Assembly (NCBI GenBank): GCA_949130495.1
Contig: OX422213.1
Coordinates: forward strand, 55,251,284-55,315,283
Direction of reading: 5' to 3'
Source: Sambucus nigra
Lineage: Eukaryota > Streptophyta > Magnoliopsida > Dipsacales > Adoxaceae
DNA: 64,000 nt
The notes under the pieces are model-generated. The model did no database searches. It was not told where the DNA came from and was given only the letters and a program-made list of their open reading frames with translations. A program made the position numbers and the translations under genes. Of the stretch, positions 36,230-47,828 are shown piece by piece. Every line of letters begins with the position of its first letter. Within the stretch, counting starts at the first letter, position 1.

Positions 36230-37050
36230 TTAAGTGCTTAGAAACGTTGATTCTCGGTCGCACACCTTTTCATCGAATTCTCCATCTACATACAATTTGG
36301 TAAACATGTCTTTCTTTTATAGTTATTACGGTCATTCTACTGATTCTTACTTTGGGGATAGTTTTCATGTTTTCCATTTTGAAGTTTTTCTTGACATTGA
36401 AAGACTTGAAAACAAATATCAAATAAAATTTTTATTGGGAGCTTGAGTTGGATTCATTATTCGAATCAAGTAACGATTCTTATTCCGATGAATGTGAAGA
36501 AGAATTTCAACCAAATGAGGAATCCTAGGATCTAGAGCTGAGGAAGCTTACTTTGTAAGAAACTTTTCTTCTTTACTCCAAAGGTTTGGAAAGCCTAAAT
36601 GGTGTTGGATCGAGACTTGTAGCACTTTTCGATAAGATGAATTCTTATGCACAAAATAATGAGGAGGTGGAAACTTGTGTTTCACCTAAATTTTTCGAAG
36701 AATTTCTCATTGAGTGTGCATCTTTCTCCCCCGAAATTCAATTTCCTTACAACGATGAGTCGATTGAGATTGAATTTGTTTCATCACCATATTCATTTTT
36801 TGTGATCGAACCATTAAAATTGTCGGTTGGTTCCTATGAGTCGGTAGAAACTTTTAAAACTTGTGAACCTTTTACCGATGAGGACTCTTTATCAGACTTA
36901 TTTTCGATGGATATTATCCCCGAGTGTGCACCACCTCCCATTCCAATTGAAAAATCTTGGGGAGGTGAATTTAGTTTTCTTGGATCCCAAGTGTACCTTT
37001 CCCCCTTATTATCGAAATCCCCCATTATCTGCCCAAAATTTCAAATTTGA
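36230..37050 (+). pseudogene. Unrecognised acidic ORF remnant of the Athila-like element
   Basis: Two overlapping-phase pieces (36234-36446, ending LENKYQIKFLLGA, and 36586-37050) join through a frame containing ELELDSLFESSNDSYSDEC and two stops near 36525 and 36555. The second piece has 154 codons and is rich in acidic and aromatic residues (SPKFFEEFLIECASFSPEI, DEDSLSDLFSMDIIPEC). No gag zinc knuckle, protease or polymerase motif is present. It sits where gag would be, so it may be a relic or an ORF private to a non-autonomous family. Confidence 0.4.
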
Positions 37051-39150
37051 TTTGGTTCACTTTTTCCACCACCCGCATGCCTTCTATTGTTCAAATAGAA
37101 TTCTTATCTTCCGGGAGGCATGTTCTCTTTGGAGGGTCCATCTTTGATCTTTCAAAGTCAAATCCCTTTTTGAGTTGATCCTCAACTATTTAGACTTCTA
37201 GTGTATAGTTAGTGTGAAGTCTAAATAGTAGGTTGTACATAGTTAGCTTTTCATTTTTTTTATTTCCTTCTTAATTTAGTCTAGTGTAATTACTTAACTT
37301 TTTGTTATTTGTTCTTGCTATTCTTGGTACTAACTTGTTTTGTAGATTCGTTTGGACTTGTGCTTATGGGTGATCGCTCCAATTTTGGGTAATATCGTTA
37401 TTTTCCTCTCTTTGTGTTGTGTTCTTAATGCGCATTGAGGACAATGCAACATTTAAGTTTGGGGGTGTAGGATATTTCATCCATTTCCTATGTAGTCCAT
37501 TGATTTTCTTACATGTTAGTTACTAAGTTTGCTTTTCTGTAAACAAATAAAATTTTCAAAAATATTTTCTTTCTTTTTTCACCATTATTGGGCATTTTGC
37601 CTTTGTTTTCGATACTAAATTTCAATAATTGCCTGATCCAATAGATAACTCAACAATGCATGTTATCGATTTTAGAAGTTATTAGACTTTAGTCCTCAAA
37701 TCATTCATATTATGAATAACTTCATGAATTAAACCTTATCCCATGAGCACATGCGCTTTTCTTGCTTTATTGATTTGGTTTAAGATTTTTATAACTCGGT
37801 AATCTTTTATTGCATTGTATATATTTACACCGAGTAAGCTTTGTACCTTTCATCGTTAGTGAGTGTATACACTATTCTTTCCTCTTTGAAAACGTTGAAT
37901 TCATCGATAATCTCACTATTCTTTCGTTGATCGTTCATTAATTGAGTTTATATCTTGAAATGTGTTACTTGAGCATGATTTTCCTATATTGTTTTGACTC
38001 GAGAATTGTGTAAACTTTATGAAATGATCATAGGCCATCTTTGTTATATCATCCATATTGTCTTTAACCTCACCTTATATATTTTCCCTATTCAACCCCT
38101 TTGAGCCTAAATAGTAGCTTTTCGTTTTATTACCCAAAATCCCATAACCAACTCCACATTGGAGTTATAAACCATACATACTAACTTCCTTACCTTTGTT
38201 TGGAATGTTGCTTGGGATTGAATGATGTTATTGTCTCTTCATTGCAATTAAGCATGTGAGAGTGACAAAAGTGAAGAAAAAAGTGAAAGTGAAAAAGAAA
38301 AAGCAAAAAGTGAAAGAAAAGAAAAGAAAACGTGAGAAAAAAGAAGAAAAGAAAAGAGAAAGTATGCATATCTTGTATTTAGTTTTCAATAATCCTTGTC
38401 GCTCTCCAATTTCAAAGTTAATGCTTGTTTTGGAATTTGTTTTCCAGTTTTTGATATTTCCTGCATGTTACCATTATCCCGAGTTTTCATTTCGAGCACT
38501 TTGAATCCGTACATATATCCTTCATTTCGTACCCTAGCCTAGCCTACATTACAACCCATACAAGTCCTATGTGATCTTAGGTTGAGTTCCATTTAAAAGT
38601 CATAATAATTTTGATAATTTGTGAAAATACATTTCTCCTCTTTTGATGAGTGGTATAATTCATTGAGATTACAAGTTTTTATTTCCTATATAGCGTTCTT
38701 CATCTGTGACATGTGCGCGGCCTAGTTTCCATTTACATTTACTCTTTATGCCCACATGTCTCGTGTGCTACCTCCTTGTTTTGAGTGAATTCATTTTATG
38801 AGCATAATGCCCGTGAGGATTGAATATATTCTTGATTTAACGCTTATTTGATTTATTTAAGTTTTGTCCAAATCATACTATGCATGTGCTCCTCCCCCCC
38901 CCCCCCACCCACCCACCCACCCACACACTTTTAAAATTTCAATTCTATAAGGTGCATTCAACCTCTAAATAACAACGGACTTTAGCTTGAATTCGTTCAT
39001 TATGCTAATAACATGTTTGAAATCTTTTTCGTATTGTTGAGTATGTCAGATGTTGGGTTGGGCATATTTTGAGGAAACTATTTGGTGTTTGTGGGTTTCA
39101 TCCCTGAAAATCCTCACGAGACAATACTCGTCCACTAGGATAACCTAGGG
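37051..39150 (+). other. 3' non-coding interior of the Athila-like element
   Basis: No gene. The block GCGCATTGAGGACAATGCAA followed by TTTAAGTTTGGGGGTGT (37427-37470) is a conserved feature near the 3' side of Athila-like and related Gypsy interiors. A run of AAAGTGAAA/AAGAAA repeats lies at 38266-38362, and a C-rich run with CCCA repeats at 38890-38925. The inner Tat element begins at 39151. Confidence 0.5.
38266..38362. repeat. Purine-rich simple repeat (AAAGTG/AAAGAA)
   Basis: A 97-bp purine tract dominated by AAAAGTGAAA and AAAGAAAAG units. The lysine-rich reading frame across it (38256-38504) is a product of the repeat, not a gene. Confidence 0.85.
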
Positions 39151-40109
39151 TGATATGACCCAAGTGTGACCTCGGCTCGGCAACACCAACCTCGGCCGAG
39201 ATCATGGCCGACACTGGACAAGCCTTGGGCATGCGGCATCAGCCCTCGTCCATAGCAAGGTCGGCCCAGGCCGACACTACCACCAGCCTCTCTAAGGGAC
39301 ATCTCACGCATCACAAGGATCAGCAGCACTCTCGTATACCTGGGAATGGTAACCTCGGACAGATGTAGGCCGAGCTCGCAAGAATCCTTTTTACCAATGT
39401 CATCATCAAGATATCAGTTAATGCTACAAACACACGAGCTCAACCTCGGCTCAGGTCGACCTTGTCCATTATCTCGGCTAGGATTAAGCCGAGGCCCCTA
39501 TGGCTCATCTCGGATTGAACGAGCAACTAGACTTGTTAACCTCGGCCTCTCCCTAGCCGAGGTCATGCACCAAGCACGGTAGCCGAGCATCTGTTGACAT
39601 TTAAATAAGGGCACATGGACACATATCAGTGATAACAAGATTATTCCCCACACGTGGGGAGAATATTTCATCATCATTCCCTACATGTGACAGTGACAAA
39701 TGGCTTCCCCATATGGTTAGGCAAACACCCACATGCACATTACATGCATGGGGGGGGGGGGGGTACATTACACCCCCTAAGTACTATATATAGAGGTCAT
39801 CCTCTATCTTGAAAAGGATGGATAATTGTAACCCTAGCAAAAACTCTGCTAATACACAAGTAGAGAGAGAAAGTGAGCCTATGTGTATTGTATCCAAGGC
39901 CATTAGTGCCCATATTTAGTGGATCACACACTTACAGTGGATGTAGGCCTAATTGGCTGGACCACTATACATCATTGTCTTATTCCTCTTATACTCATCC
40001 CCTTCTACACACTTACACACTTATACACTTACATCTCAATGGCTGCCATAGTTACTACTGTTTGAGGTCATCATCACTTATCTGGTGATGCTAAACCTCA
40101 GCATCATCA
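39151..40109 (+). repeat. 5' LTR of inner Tat element
   Basis: This 959-bp LTR runs from TGATATGACCC to CATCATCA. It is rich in CCTCGGC/GCCGAG motifs in both orientations in its first 450 bp. A TATA box (TATATATAG, 39785-39793) probably drives the genomic transcript. A 14-base G run lies near 39751. Confidence 0.88.
39785..39793 (+). promoter_or_regulatory. LTR TATA box of inner Tat element
   Basis: TATATATAG lies about 320 bp before the LTR end, a usual position for the U3 promoter. Inferred from position and sequence only. Confidence 0.6.
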
Positions 40110-40112
40110 TTT

Positions 40113-40130
40113 TGACGCCGTCTGTGGGAA
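40113..40130 (+). other. Primer-binding site of inner Tat element
   Basis: TGACGCCGTCTGTGGGAA lies three bases after the LTR end. It is the TGGCGCCGTCTGTGGGAA type common in Tat elements with one G to A change. Confidence 0.82.
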
Positions 40131-40287
40131 CGAGAGAAGCTATCTCTTCCTCTTCTTCAGCTTAACCTCACCGGAGACTCTGGTGGTGAACCAGGCACCA
40201 CCCCTTACGTGGAGATGCTTCACCATTGAAAGAGGTCCTTTGAGGTACTAAGCTAATCTACTACTCAAAGCTCTATAGTGTTAACAT

Positions 40288-41948
40288 ATGGCACCAGAAT
40301 TACCACCGCCTCTTCTGCCACCTGGAGGTGGAGGGCCTAGTTCCAGTCAAGCGCCGCCCCAGTCCGAAATAGCGGAGGTGGCTGCAGCCTTGAGGTCTTT
40401 AGCTGCAACACAACAAGCTATGCAGAAAAAATTTGCACAGCTCAGCCAAACTATGATGAGGCCACTTGGAGTCTCACCGGATATGATCACTCCGGCGGCT
40501 GTTCAGCCTCATCCTGACGCCAGGGGACCACCCGAGGCACCAATGAAGGACCGGCTTGCACCCTAGCGGAGAAGGGACGTTGCTGACCCTAGGCGCTTAC
40601 GCCTGGGGAGGCAAGGAAACCCTTTCCCAAAGGACATGTATGATGATCTAGAGGCAGAAGAGGCCCCAGAAGACTGCTGGGAGCTGTATGAGGTGTCGAA
40701 TAACACTGTACGACCTCTTCAGCAAAGTCAAGGTTGTGTCAGCCAAAGAGGTGAAGAGGCTCAACAAAGAGGGTCAGCTTTTGATAGGTTGAGTAGAGGG
40801 TCAACCTTTGAGAGATTGGGCCCAGTGAATGACCTAAGAAAGAGATTGTCGAGATCGAGGAGCACAACAGGCTCTCAGAGAGGAAATAGGAAGGGTCGGC
40901 CAGACCAAGGCTGACATTGTGAAAGAAGAGGTAGGGAACAGGAAGAGGTCAACAACCGACGTGCCGCGGCAGGGGAACCCTCGGTCCATCCCATGGAGGT
41001 GGCTGGGGACAACCTCGGCCAGGTCGATGGCAGAAGACCGTGGAATGACTCTATCCAGCGCCTTGAGGAGAAGATAGGAGACCTCATTAAAAGTAGGGAC
41101 CCATTACAAAGGGGTTACTCAGAGGGTTCTCCATTTGTGGCTAGGATAGTGGGCTTCCCAACCCCAGCTAAGTTCAAGCCTCCTATGGTGTCTCCCAAGT
41201 ATGATGGCAGCACTAACCCTGTACATCACATCGAGATGTACCAGTCGGCAGCAGACATCTACTCGATACCCGATGAGATGAAGTGTAGGGCCTTCTCTGT
41301 GACCTTAACAAGGGCAGCACACATCTGGTTTACCTCCCTTCCGAAGAACTCGATTGAGAACTTCAAAGGCTTAGTTGAACGATTCATCCACAACTTCTGC
41401 TTTGGGCTGAGACCTCAAAAGAAGACTACTCACCTGATGTATGTCAAGCAGGGCAAGGATGAGAGCCTAAGAGACTACATAGCCAGGTTTAACAAAGAGA
41501 AGTTGGAGGTTGAAGATTATGGAGAGAACATAGCCATGACTGCCCTCATAGGGGGTCTACAGAAAGGGAAGCTGTTGTGGAAACTTGCGAAAGACCCCCT
41601 AGGTCTATGGCGGAGCTCCTGGCAATTGCATGGAAAGTAATAAATTCGAAAGAGGCAATGGCCTCAAAGTATGAGGATGAGAACTGCAATGGCAGTGGAA
41701 AGTCCCAAAACAAGAAAGATGGGAAGAAGAGGTCGGGTGGTGACAAGTTCGCTCACTATACTCCTCTGACTGTAAGCTGCAAGCACATCCTCCATGAGAT
41801 TAAGAATGACAGGACTCTGAGATGGCCAGAGAAACTGAAAGCCCCACCACATAAGAGGAACAAAAACCTATGGTGCGAGTTCCACCAGGATCATGGACAT
41901 GTCACGGACAGATGCTTCGCCTTGAAGGATGAGATTGAAAAATGCTAA
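40288..41948 (+). pseudogene. gag of inner Tat element
   Basis: The frame opens at ATG 40288 (MAPELPPPLL) with a proline-rich start and continues past in-frame TAG 40564 and TGA 40912, both explicable as C to T changes. The capsid region (41130-41630) shows PPMVSPKYDGSTNPVHHIE, MKCRAFSVTLTRAAHIWF and GKDESLRDYIARFNKE, the retrotransposon gag pattern. A one-base shift near 41597, at a CCCCC run, moves the frame, after which RSMAELLAIAWKVINSKEA and the knuckle-like WCEFHQDHGHVTDRC follow. It would build the virus-like particle that packages element RNA. It ends at about 41948 and meets the protease frame by another shift. Confidence 0.85.
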
Positions 41949-42747
41949 AATGTAGAAAGTTAAGGAAGTATTTGGATGGTAAGGCTCCTAACGGTGGAAG
42001 AGATGACCCTAAGAAAAGGAGAAATGACAGATGCCGTGACAATATCCCGGCCAGAAGAGACGATTATTCAGAAGGTGATGATGAAGATGATCCGGATCTT
42101 CCGTCGAAAGATGACAACACCCCGGTGAAGAGGGTTGGTATGATCTTGTTTGGTGCTGACACCATATGCGAAGGATTTACAAGAGGTGGCTCTGAAGTAG
42201 CTGATAGGAAGGCTCACGTAGCAGAGGCCAGGTCAGTGGCCAAGCTTGAAGTTATGAATCTAACGTCTTTCGATACAGTGCAGAAGAGGAAGAAAGTAGA
42301 CATGGACACCCTTGTAGTTGGGTTCTCCAGACTTGACTTCAAGGGTATCTTAGCCCCCCATGATGACCCTCTGGTCATAACAACAAGGGTGCATGGGTGC
42401 GAGGTGCAGAGGATCCTCGTAGACGGGGGGAGCTCGACGGACGTGATGTTTTAGCCTTGTTTCAAGAGCCTAGGTCTTAGCAGAGCAAGGCTGGTACCCT
42501 ATCATCACCCATTGATAGGCTTCAGTGGTGAAAAGGTCCACCCCTTGGGCATGTATGAGATGGACGTACGGATGGGTGATGAGTGGCCTAAGAGGCTGAC
42601 TAAGAAGATAAATTTTTTCGTCATGGACGAGAACGTATTTTCGGCCTATAACCTCATCATAGGAAGGGTGTCCCTTAAAGAGTTTAAAGCTATGCCATCG
42701 ACGGTCCATCAGATGCTAAAATTCCTGACTCCTTATGGGGTAGGGTA
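41942..42747 (+). pseudogene. Protease region of inner Tat element
   Basis: One frame runs from 41942 through an in-frame TAG at 42452 to TAA near 42748. LVDGGSSTDVMF carries the aspartic protease active site with DGG in place of DTG/DSG; this form occurs in Tat relatives, so it may be natural. Before it lie acidic DDEDDPDLP and FSRLDFKGILAPHDDPLVI; after it, a GFSGEKVHPLGMYEMDVR stretch and the hydrophobic AYNLIIGRVSL loop. The enzyme would process the polyprotein. Confidence 0.82.
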
Positions 42748-43870
42748 AGTACAAGGTGACCAGACCACAGCGCGAGAATGTTACTTCAACTCGGCCGGAG
42801 AGAGAGAGGCCCATAAGAGGGCAATCACCACTTATAGCATTGATATGCTTGACCCAAGAGATGACACAAAATTGAAGAAGGGAGGGGCCGCGGAAGAGGT
42901 AGAATCCATCGCCCTCAATGAGGACGAGCCGGAAAAAACCATCCAGGCCGGTAAAGCCCTAAAGGCAAAAATCAAGGAAGAGCTGATAAACTTCCTCAGG
43001 AGGAGACAGAGTGTCTTCGCGTGGAGTCACGCAAACATGCCCGACATCGACCCTGAAGTTATGAGTCACAAGCTCAACGTGACCAAAGATGCAAGGCCAA
43101 TCAAACAGAGACGAAGAGTCTATTCTAGGGAGAAGTACGATGTCATCCGAGAAGGGGTTAAAAAATTTGAAGAGGCTGAGTTTATAAGAGAAATCACATA
43201 TCCGGAATGGTTATCAAATGCAGTCATCGTGCCCAAGGCCAATGGGAAGTGGAGAATGTGTGTTGATTTCACTGACCTGAACAGATCTTGTCCATAAGAC
43301 AGCTATCCCTTACCTCGGATAGATCAGATAGTGGATGCTACGGCGGGACATGAGGTTATGAGCTTCATGGACGTGTATTCAGACTACAACCAGATCTTCA
43401 TGGATGCTGAAGACTCGGAGAAGACAACCTTCATTATCGACAAAGGGACGTACTGTTACAAAGTGATGCCCTTCGGCCTGAAAAATGTAGGGGCAATATA
43501 CCAACGTCTTGTTAATAAGATGTTCGAAGAGCAAATAGGTAAGACTATGGAGGTGTGTGTAGATGATGTGCTAACAAAGAGCTTGAAAGCTTGCACTCAT
43601 GTAACGGATCTCGAGAAGACCTTCGACATTATGGACTCATACAGAATGAAACTCAACCCCGCGAAGTGTGTCTTCGGAGTAGGAGCTGGGAAGTTCCTAG
43701 GATTTATCGTCAACCAGAGAGGGATTGAAGCGAACCCTAAAAAAATCAGGGCTTTGCTTGACATGAAGACACCGAGGAGTATCAAAGATGTTCAAAGACT
43801 TATGGGGAGAGTGGCTGCCCTTAACAGGTTTGTTTCTAAGGGAAACATAGAAGTGCCTTCCATTATTTAA
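42748..43870 (+). pseudogene. Reverse transcriptase of inner Tat element
   Basis: The frame is shared with the protease, with stops near 42748 and 43297 and an end at 43870. Landmarks in order: RRRVYSREKYDVIREGVKK, WLSNAVIVPKANGKWRMCV, TDLNRSCP (stop) DSYPLPRIDQ, FMDVYSDYNQI, YCYKVMPFGLKNVGAIYQR, then CVDDVLTKS where YVDD is expected, and AGKFLGFIVNQRGIEANP. The catalytic tyrosine is replaced by cysteine while both aspartates remain. A one-base shift near 43855 leads into the RNase H frame. Confidence 0.88.
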
Positions 43871-44340
43871 GGTGCTGAGAAAGGCCTTCCAATGGAACGA
43901 AGAGTGCGAAAAATCCTTCAACCAGCTCAAGTCTTATTTAGGGTCTCCTTTATTGCTATCTCGGCCTGTAGCAGGGGAGAAACTGTACGTGTATCTGGCA
44001 GTCTCCGAATCAGCCATCAGCGCAACCATAATACGGGAAGATGCTGGGATCCAAAGGCCTGTATATTTCAACAGTAAGGCCCTTCAGGGGGGCGAACAAA
44101 ATTACCCTCGCATGGAAAAGCTAGCTTACGCCCTGATACATGCTTCGAGGAAGATGAAGCCTTACTTCCAGGCCCACTCCATGGTTGTCCTCACTGACTC
44201 CCCACTAAGACAGGTCCTACATAAACCTAAGAAGTCTGGACGCTTGATGACATGGGCCATTGAGTTGGGGGAGTACGATCTTACCTACCAACCTAGGACG
44301 GCCATTAAAGGGCAAGCCCTCGCAGACTTTGTCGCTGAGT
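43856..44340 (+). pseudogene. First RNase H of inner Tat element
   Basis: This follows directly on the polymerase in the next frame: KAFQWNEECEKSFNQLKSY, LYVYLAVSESAISATIIRE, PVYFNSKALQGGEQNYPRM, KMKPYFQAHSMVVLTDSPL and RTAIKGQALADFVAEFTWE. This is the usual Gypsy RNase H tail, which in Tat elements tends to act as a connection because a second RNase H follows. Confidence 0.82.
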
Positions 44341-44559
44341 TCACATGGGAAGAGGCCGAGGTAGAGAATGGCCTAGAGGGTGTTGAAAACTGCGGTGTCT
44401 TCCGAAATTCGGAAGAGATGACACCAAACATCTTCCAAGATCAGGAAGAGATCGCATCCAACGGGGCCAGAAACCGAGTTGTGGAGAATGAGGAAGATCG
44501 GTACCTCTTCAAAAAAGGAATCATGAAAGAAGGGGTCTTCTCATCGGGTACAGATATTT

Positions 44560-44950
44560 GAAGCCTCTTCGTTGATGGCTCTTCCTGCGATAATGGGAGC
44601 GGTGCAGGGTTGATACTCTCAGCTCCTGATGGTGATAATATTGAATACGCTTTGAGATTCAACTTCCGAGATTCTAATAATGAGTCCGAGTATGAGGCCA
44701 TGATATCAGGTCTCTCATTGGCAAAAACTCTTCGCGTAAAGCGACTCCTACTCCGTAGCGACTCAAGGTTAGTTGTCAATCAAGTACTGGGAATCTATGA
44801 GGCCAGAGATGAAAGGATGGCCAAATATCTGAAAAGGGTGAGAACGAGGTTAGAACATTTTGAAGAGGCAAGACTGAAGAGAGTGCCTCAACAAAGTAAC
44901 AGCCACGCAGATGCATTGGCGAGGTTGGCCTGGACAACGAAGACAGATGT
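44560..44950 (+). pseudogene. Second RNase H (Tat-specific) of inner element
   Basis: After an in-frame TGA (44559-44561, probably from TGG), SLFVDGSSCDNGSGAGLIL gives the first catalytic aspartate, NNESEYEAMISGLSLAK the glutamate, LLLRSDSRLVVNQVLGIYE the second aspartate and SNSHADALARLAW the last. The acquisition of this extra RNase H is established for the Tat clade and separates it from Athila and chromoviruses. It shares its frame with the integrase that follows. Confidence 0.87.
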
Positions 44951-45044
44951 AAGAAGGACCATTCCAATCGAGGTCTTGGGGAAGGCAACCATTGAGAAAG
45001 AAGAGGTATGTAACCCTTGTCATAATTTGAACTTAGGAGACTCA

Positions 45045-46264
45045 TGGATGGAACCCCTCTTCAGATATATCAGAGAGGGAGAGCTACCTGAATCCAAGTT
45101 AGAGAGGAAAAAATTGAGATATAAGGCTGCCAAGTTCTCGATAGTAGGAGACGTCATGTACAAGAAAGGATTCCTGCTACCTCTCCTCAGATGTGTTCAC
45201 CCTGCGGAAGTTCCCCGGATCTTACAGGAAATTCATGAGGGTTCTTGCTCTAGCCACATAGGGGGAAGACCCTTAGCCAAAAAAATCATCACACAGGGGT
45301 ACTGGTGGCCAACCTTGTCCAAGGACACTGTGGCCTATGTAAGGAAATGTGATAAATGTCAAAGATTCGCCGCTATCCCTCATCAACCTCATCAGCCTAT
45401 GACGTCAATCACTTCTCCATGGCCATTTACAGTATGGGGAATTGACTTAGTAGGACCCCTGCCAAGAGCTTCCAATAATTATAGATTCTTGATAGTTGCC
45501 ATCGACTACTTTTTATAGTGGGTGGAGGCAGAGCCAATGATAATGATCACAGAGCAGAAGACCTTCCAATTTATTTGGAGGAATATCATATGCAGATACG
45601 GCCTCCCAAACACTCTCATCTCGGACAATGGGACCCAGTTCAAGAACTCCTCTTTAGAAAAGTATAGCCTAAGAGTGGGAATAAAGAAGTTCTTCTCATC
45701 TCCTTGCCGACCTCAGGCAAAACGGTCAGACCGAGGTCACAAATAGAACAATTCTCGATGGAGTTAAGAAGAGGTTAGAAGATGCGAAGCGAAGATGGAC
45801 TGAAGAGGTCTACGCTATGTTATGGGCCTACAGAACAACGACAAGGATACCGACAGGAGAAACCTCGTTCATGTTGGCATATGGCTCAGAGGCCGTCATA
45901 CCAACGGAAGTGGGCTCCCAACTCATAGGATTCAGACCTATGACCCTAATAATAATGGGGAAGAGAGGAGGTTATACCTAGATCTTATCGAAGAAAGAAG
46001 AGAGGACGCGGAGGTCAGACAAGCAGCCTACCAACAGAGGGAAGCGAAATTCTACAACCAGAGGGTGAAGTCAAGACCCATTGCAGTGGGAGACCTAATG
46101 CTAAAGAAGACCTTACAGAAAGCAAACAAACTCTACCCAAACTAGCACGGTCCCTACAAAGTGACAGAAGAGGTTGTGCCTGGCACTTACAGGCTAGAAA
46201 ATCTAGAAGGAGAACCTTTCGCTAATCCATAGAATGCTGATCACCTAAAGAAGTATTACATATG
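45045..46264 (+). pseudogene. Integrase of inner Tat element
   Basis: The zinc-binding region shows HEGSCSSHIGGRPLAKKI, then YWWPTLSKD and RKCDKCQRFA (HHCC type). The core begins WGIDLVGPLPRAS, continues IAIDYF-like sequence to a TAG at 45516, then RYGLPNTLISDNGTQFKNS. An extra A at about 45720 shifts the frame through TEVTNRTILDGVKKRLEDA and SEAVIPTEVG, and a one-base loss near 45935 restores it. Further stops lie at 46143 and 46230, both TGG to TAG. It ends NADHLKKYYI at 46264. Confidence 0.87.
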
Positions 46265-46375
46265 ATGTTGCATAAAGTTGTGTAAATGTACCATCTTATC
46301 ATGAAGAGGTTATTAATAAAAGATTAGTTCCCATGGTGGTCCTTGCTTCATTTTGCACTTATGTTAGAAATTTAT

Positions 46376-47560
46376 GAGGATAACATCTTAGGTGATTACC
46401 TCAGACCTTCATAACATCACTCAGTGGTGACGAGGTCTGAGGTCAGACACCATAATGGGATGACCTCGGACCCTTAACATCATTAATTTGGTAAGATTAA
46501 TTATGGGGATAACATCTTAGGTGATGACCTCAGACCTTCATAACACCATTAAGTGGTGACAAGGTCTGAGCTTAGACACCATAATGGGATGACCTCAGAC
46601 CCTTATAACAGCACTTCAGGGGTGACGAGGTCTGAGGTCAGACACCATAATGAGATGACCTCAGACCCTTAACATCATTAATTTGGTGAGATTAATTATG
46701 GGGATAACATCTTAGGTGATTACCTAAGACCTTCATAACACCATTCAGTGGTGACGAGGTCTGAGCTCAGACACCATAATGGGATGGCCTCAGACGCTTA
46801 ACATCATTAATTTGGTGAGATTAATTATGGGGATAATATCTTAGGTGATGACCTCAGACCTTCATAACACCATTCAGTGGTGACGAGGTCTGAGATCAAA
46901 CACCATAATGGGTTGACCTCAGACCCTTAACATTATTAATTTGGTGAGATTAGTTATGGGGATAACACCTTGGGTTATGACCTCAGACCTTCATAACACC
47001 ATTCAGTGGTGACGAGGTCTGAGCGCAAACACCATAATGGGATGACCTCAGACCCTTAACATCATTAATTTGGTGAGATTAATTATGGGGATAACATCTT
47101 AGGTGATGACCACAGACCTTCATAACATCACTCAGTGGTGACGAGGTCTGAGGTCAGACACCATAATGAGATGACCTCAGACCCTTAACATCATTAATTT
47201 GGTGAGATTAATTATGGGGATAACATCTTAGGTGATGACCTCAGACCTTCATAACACCATTCAGTGGTGACGAGGTCTGAGCGCAAACACCATAATGGGA
47301 TGACCTCAGACCCCAAACATCATTAATTTGGTGAGATTAATTATGGGGATAACATCTTAGGTGATGACCTCAGACCCTTATAACACCATTAAGTGGTGAC
47401 GAGATCTGAGCTCAGAGACCATTGTGGGATGACCTCAGACCCTTAACATCATTTATTTGGTGAGATTAATTATGAGGATAACATCTTAGGTGATTACCTC
47501 AGACCCTTATAACATCACAGTGGTGACGAGGTCTGAGGTCAGACTACTAATTTGGTTTAT
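46376..47560. repeat. 129-bp tandem array in the 3' region of the inner Tat element
   Basis: The marker TAACATCTTAGG recurs at about 46381, 46510, 46705, 46834, 46963, 47092, 47221, 47350 and 47479. The spacing is 129 bp except one interval of 195 bp holding an extra partial unit. Each unit has ACCTCAGACC and GGTCTGAGG about 30 bp apart, able to pair, with CACCA-TTCAG-TGGTG forming a second stem inside the loop. It lies between integrase and the antisense ORF. Similar arrays in Tat-type 3' regions are known sources of satellites. Confidence 0.92.
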
Positions 47561-47828
47561 GAAAACACCATTGCATAAGCTTCAGAGCAAAAACATCACA
47601 ACATACATTCAACAAAAGAAGATGATCCTCTTCAGAGAATAACACATTCAGAGATTATAAATATTCAGAGGTTACAAAGAATGGAAAAGTAAGAACGATG
47701 CTCATTTAAAAATTATAAATGTTCAGGGATTACAAACGAGCTTCACAATTTTAGGGGTTACAAAAAATATTTAGAGATTCTCTCTAATGGTTTGAGGGGG
47801 TCATGTTGGTGTCTTCGGTTTGGTTAAG

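Noticed and set aside
38256..38504. Lysine-rich frame
   Set aside because: Product of the AAAGTG/AAAGAA simple repeat.
39135..39582. Frames in the inner LTR, repeated at 50696-51230
   Set aside because: Same LTR sequence in both places; no coding meaning.
46376..47560. CRISPR-like regular repeats
   Set aside because: Units are contiguous 129-bp tandem copies without unique spacers, in a plant retrotransposon; not a CRISPR array.
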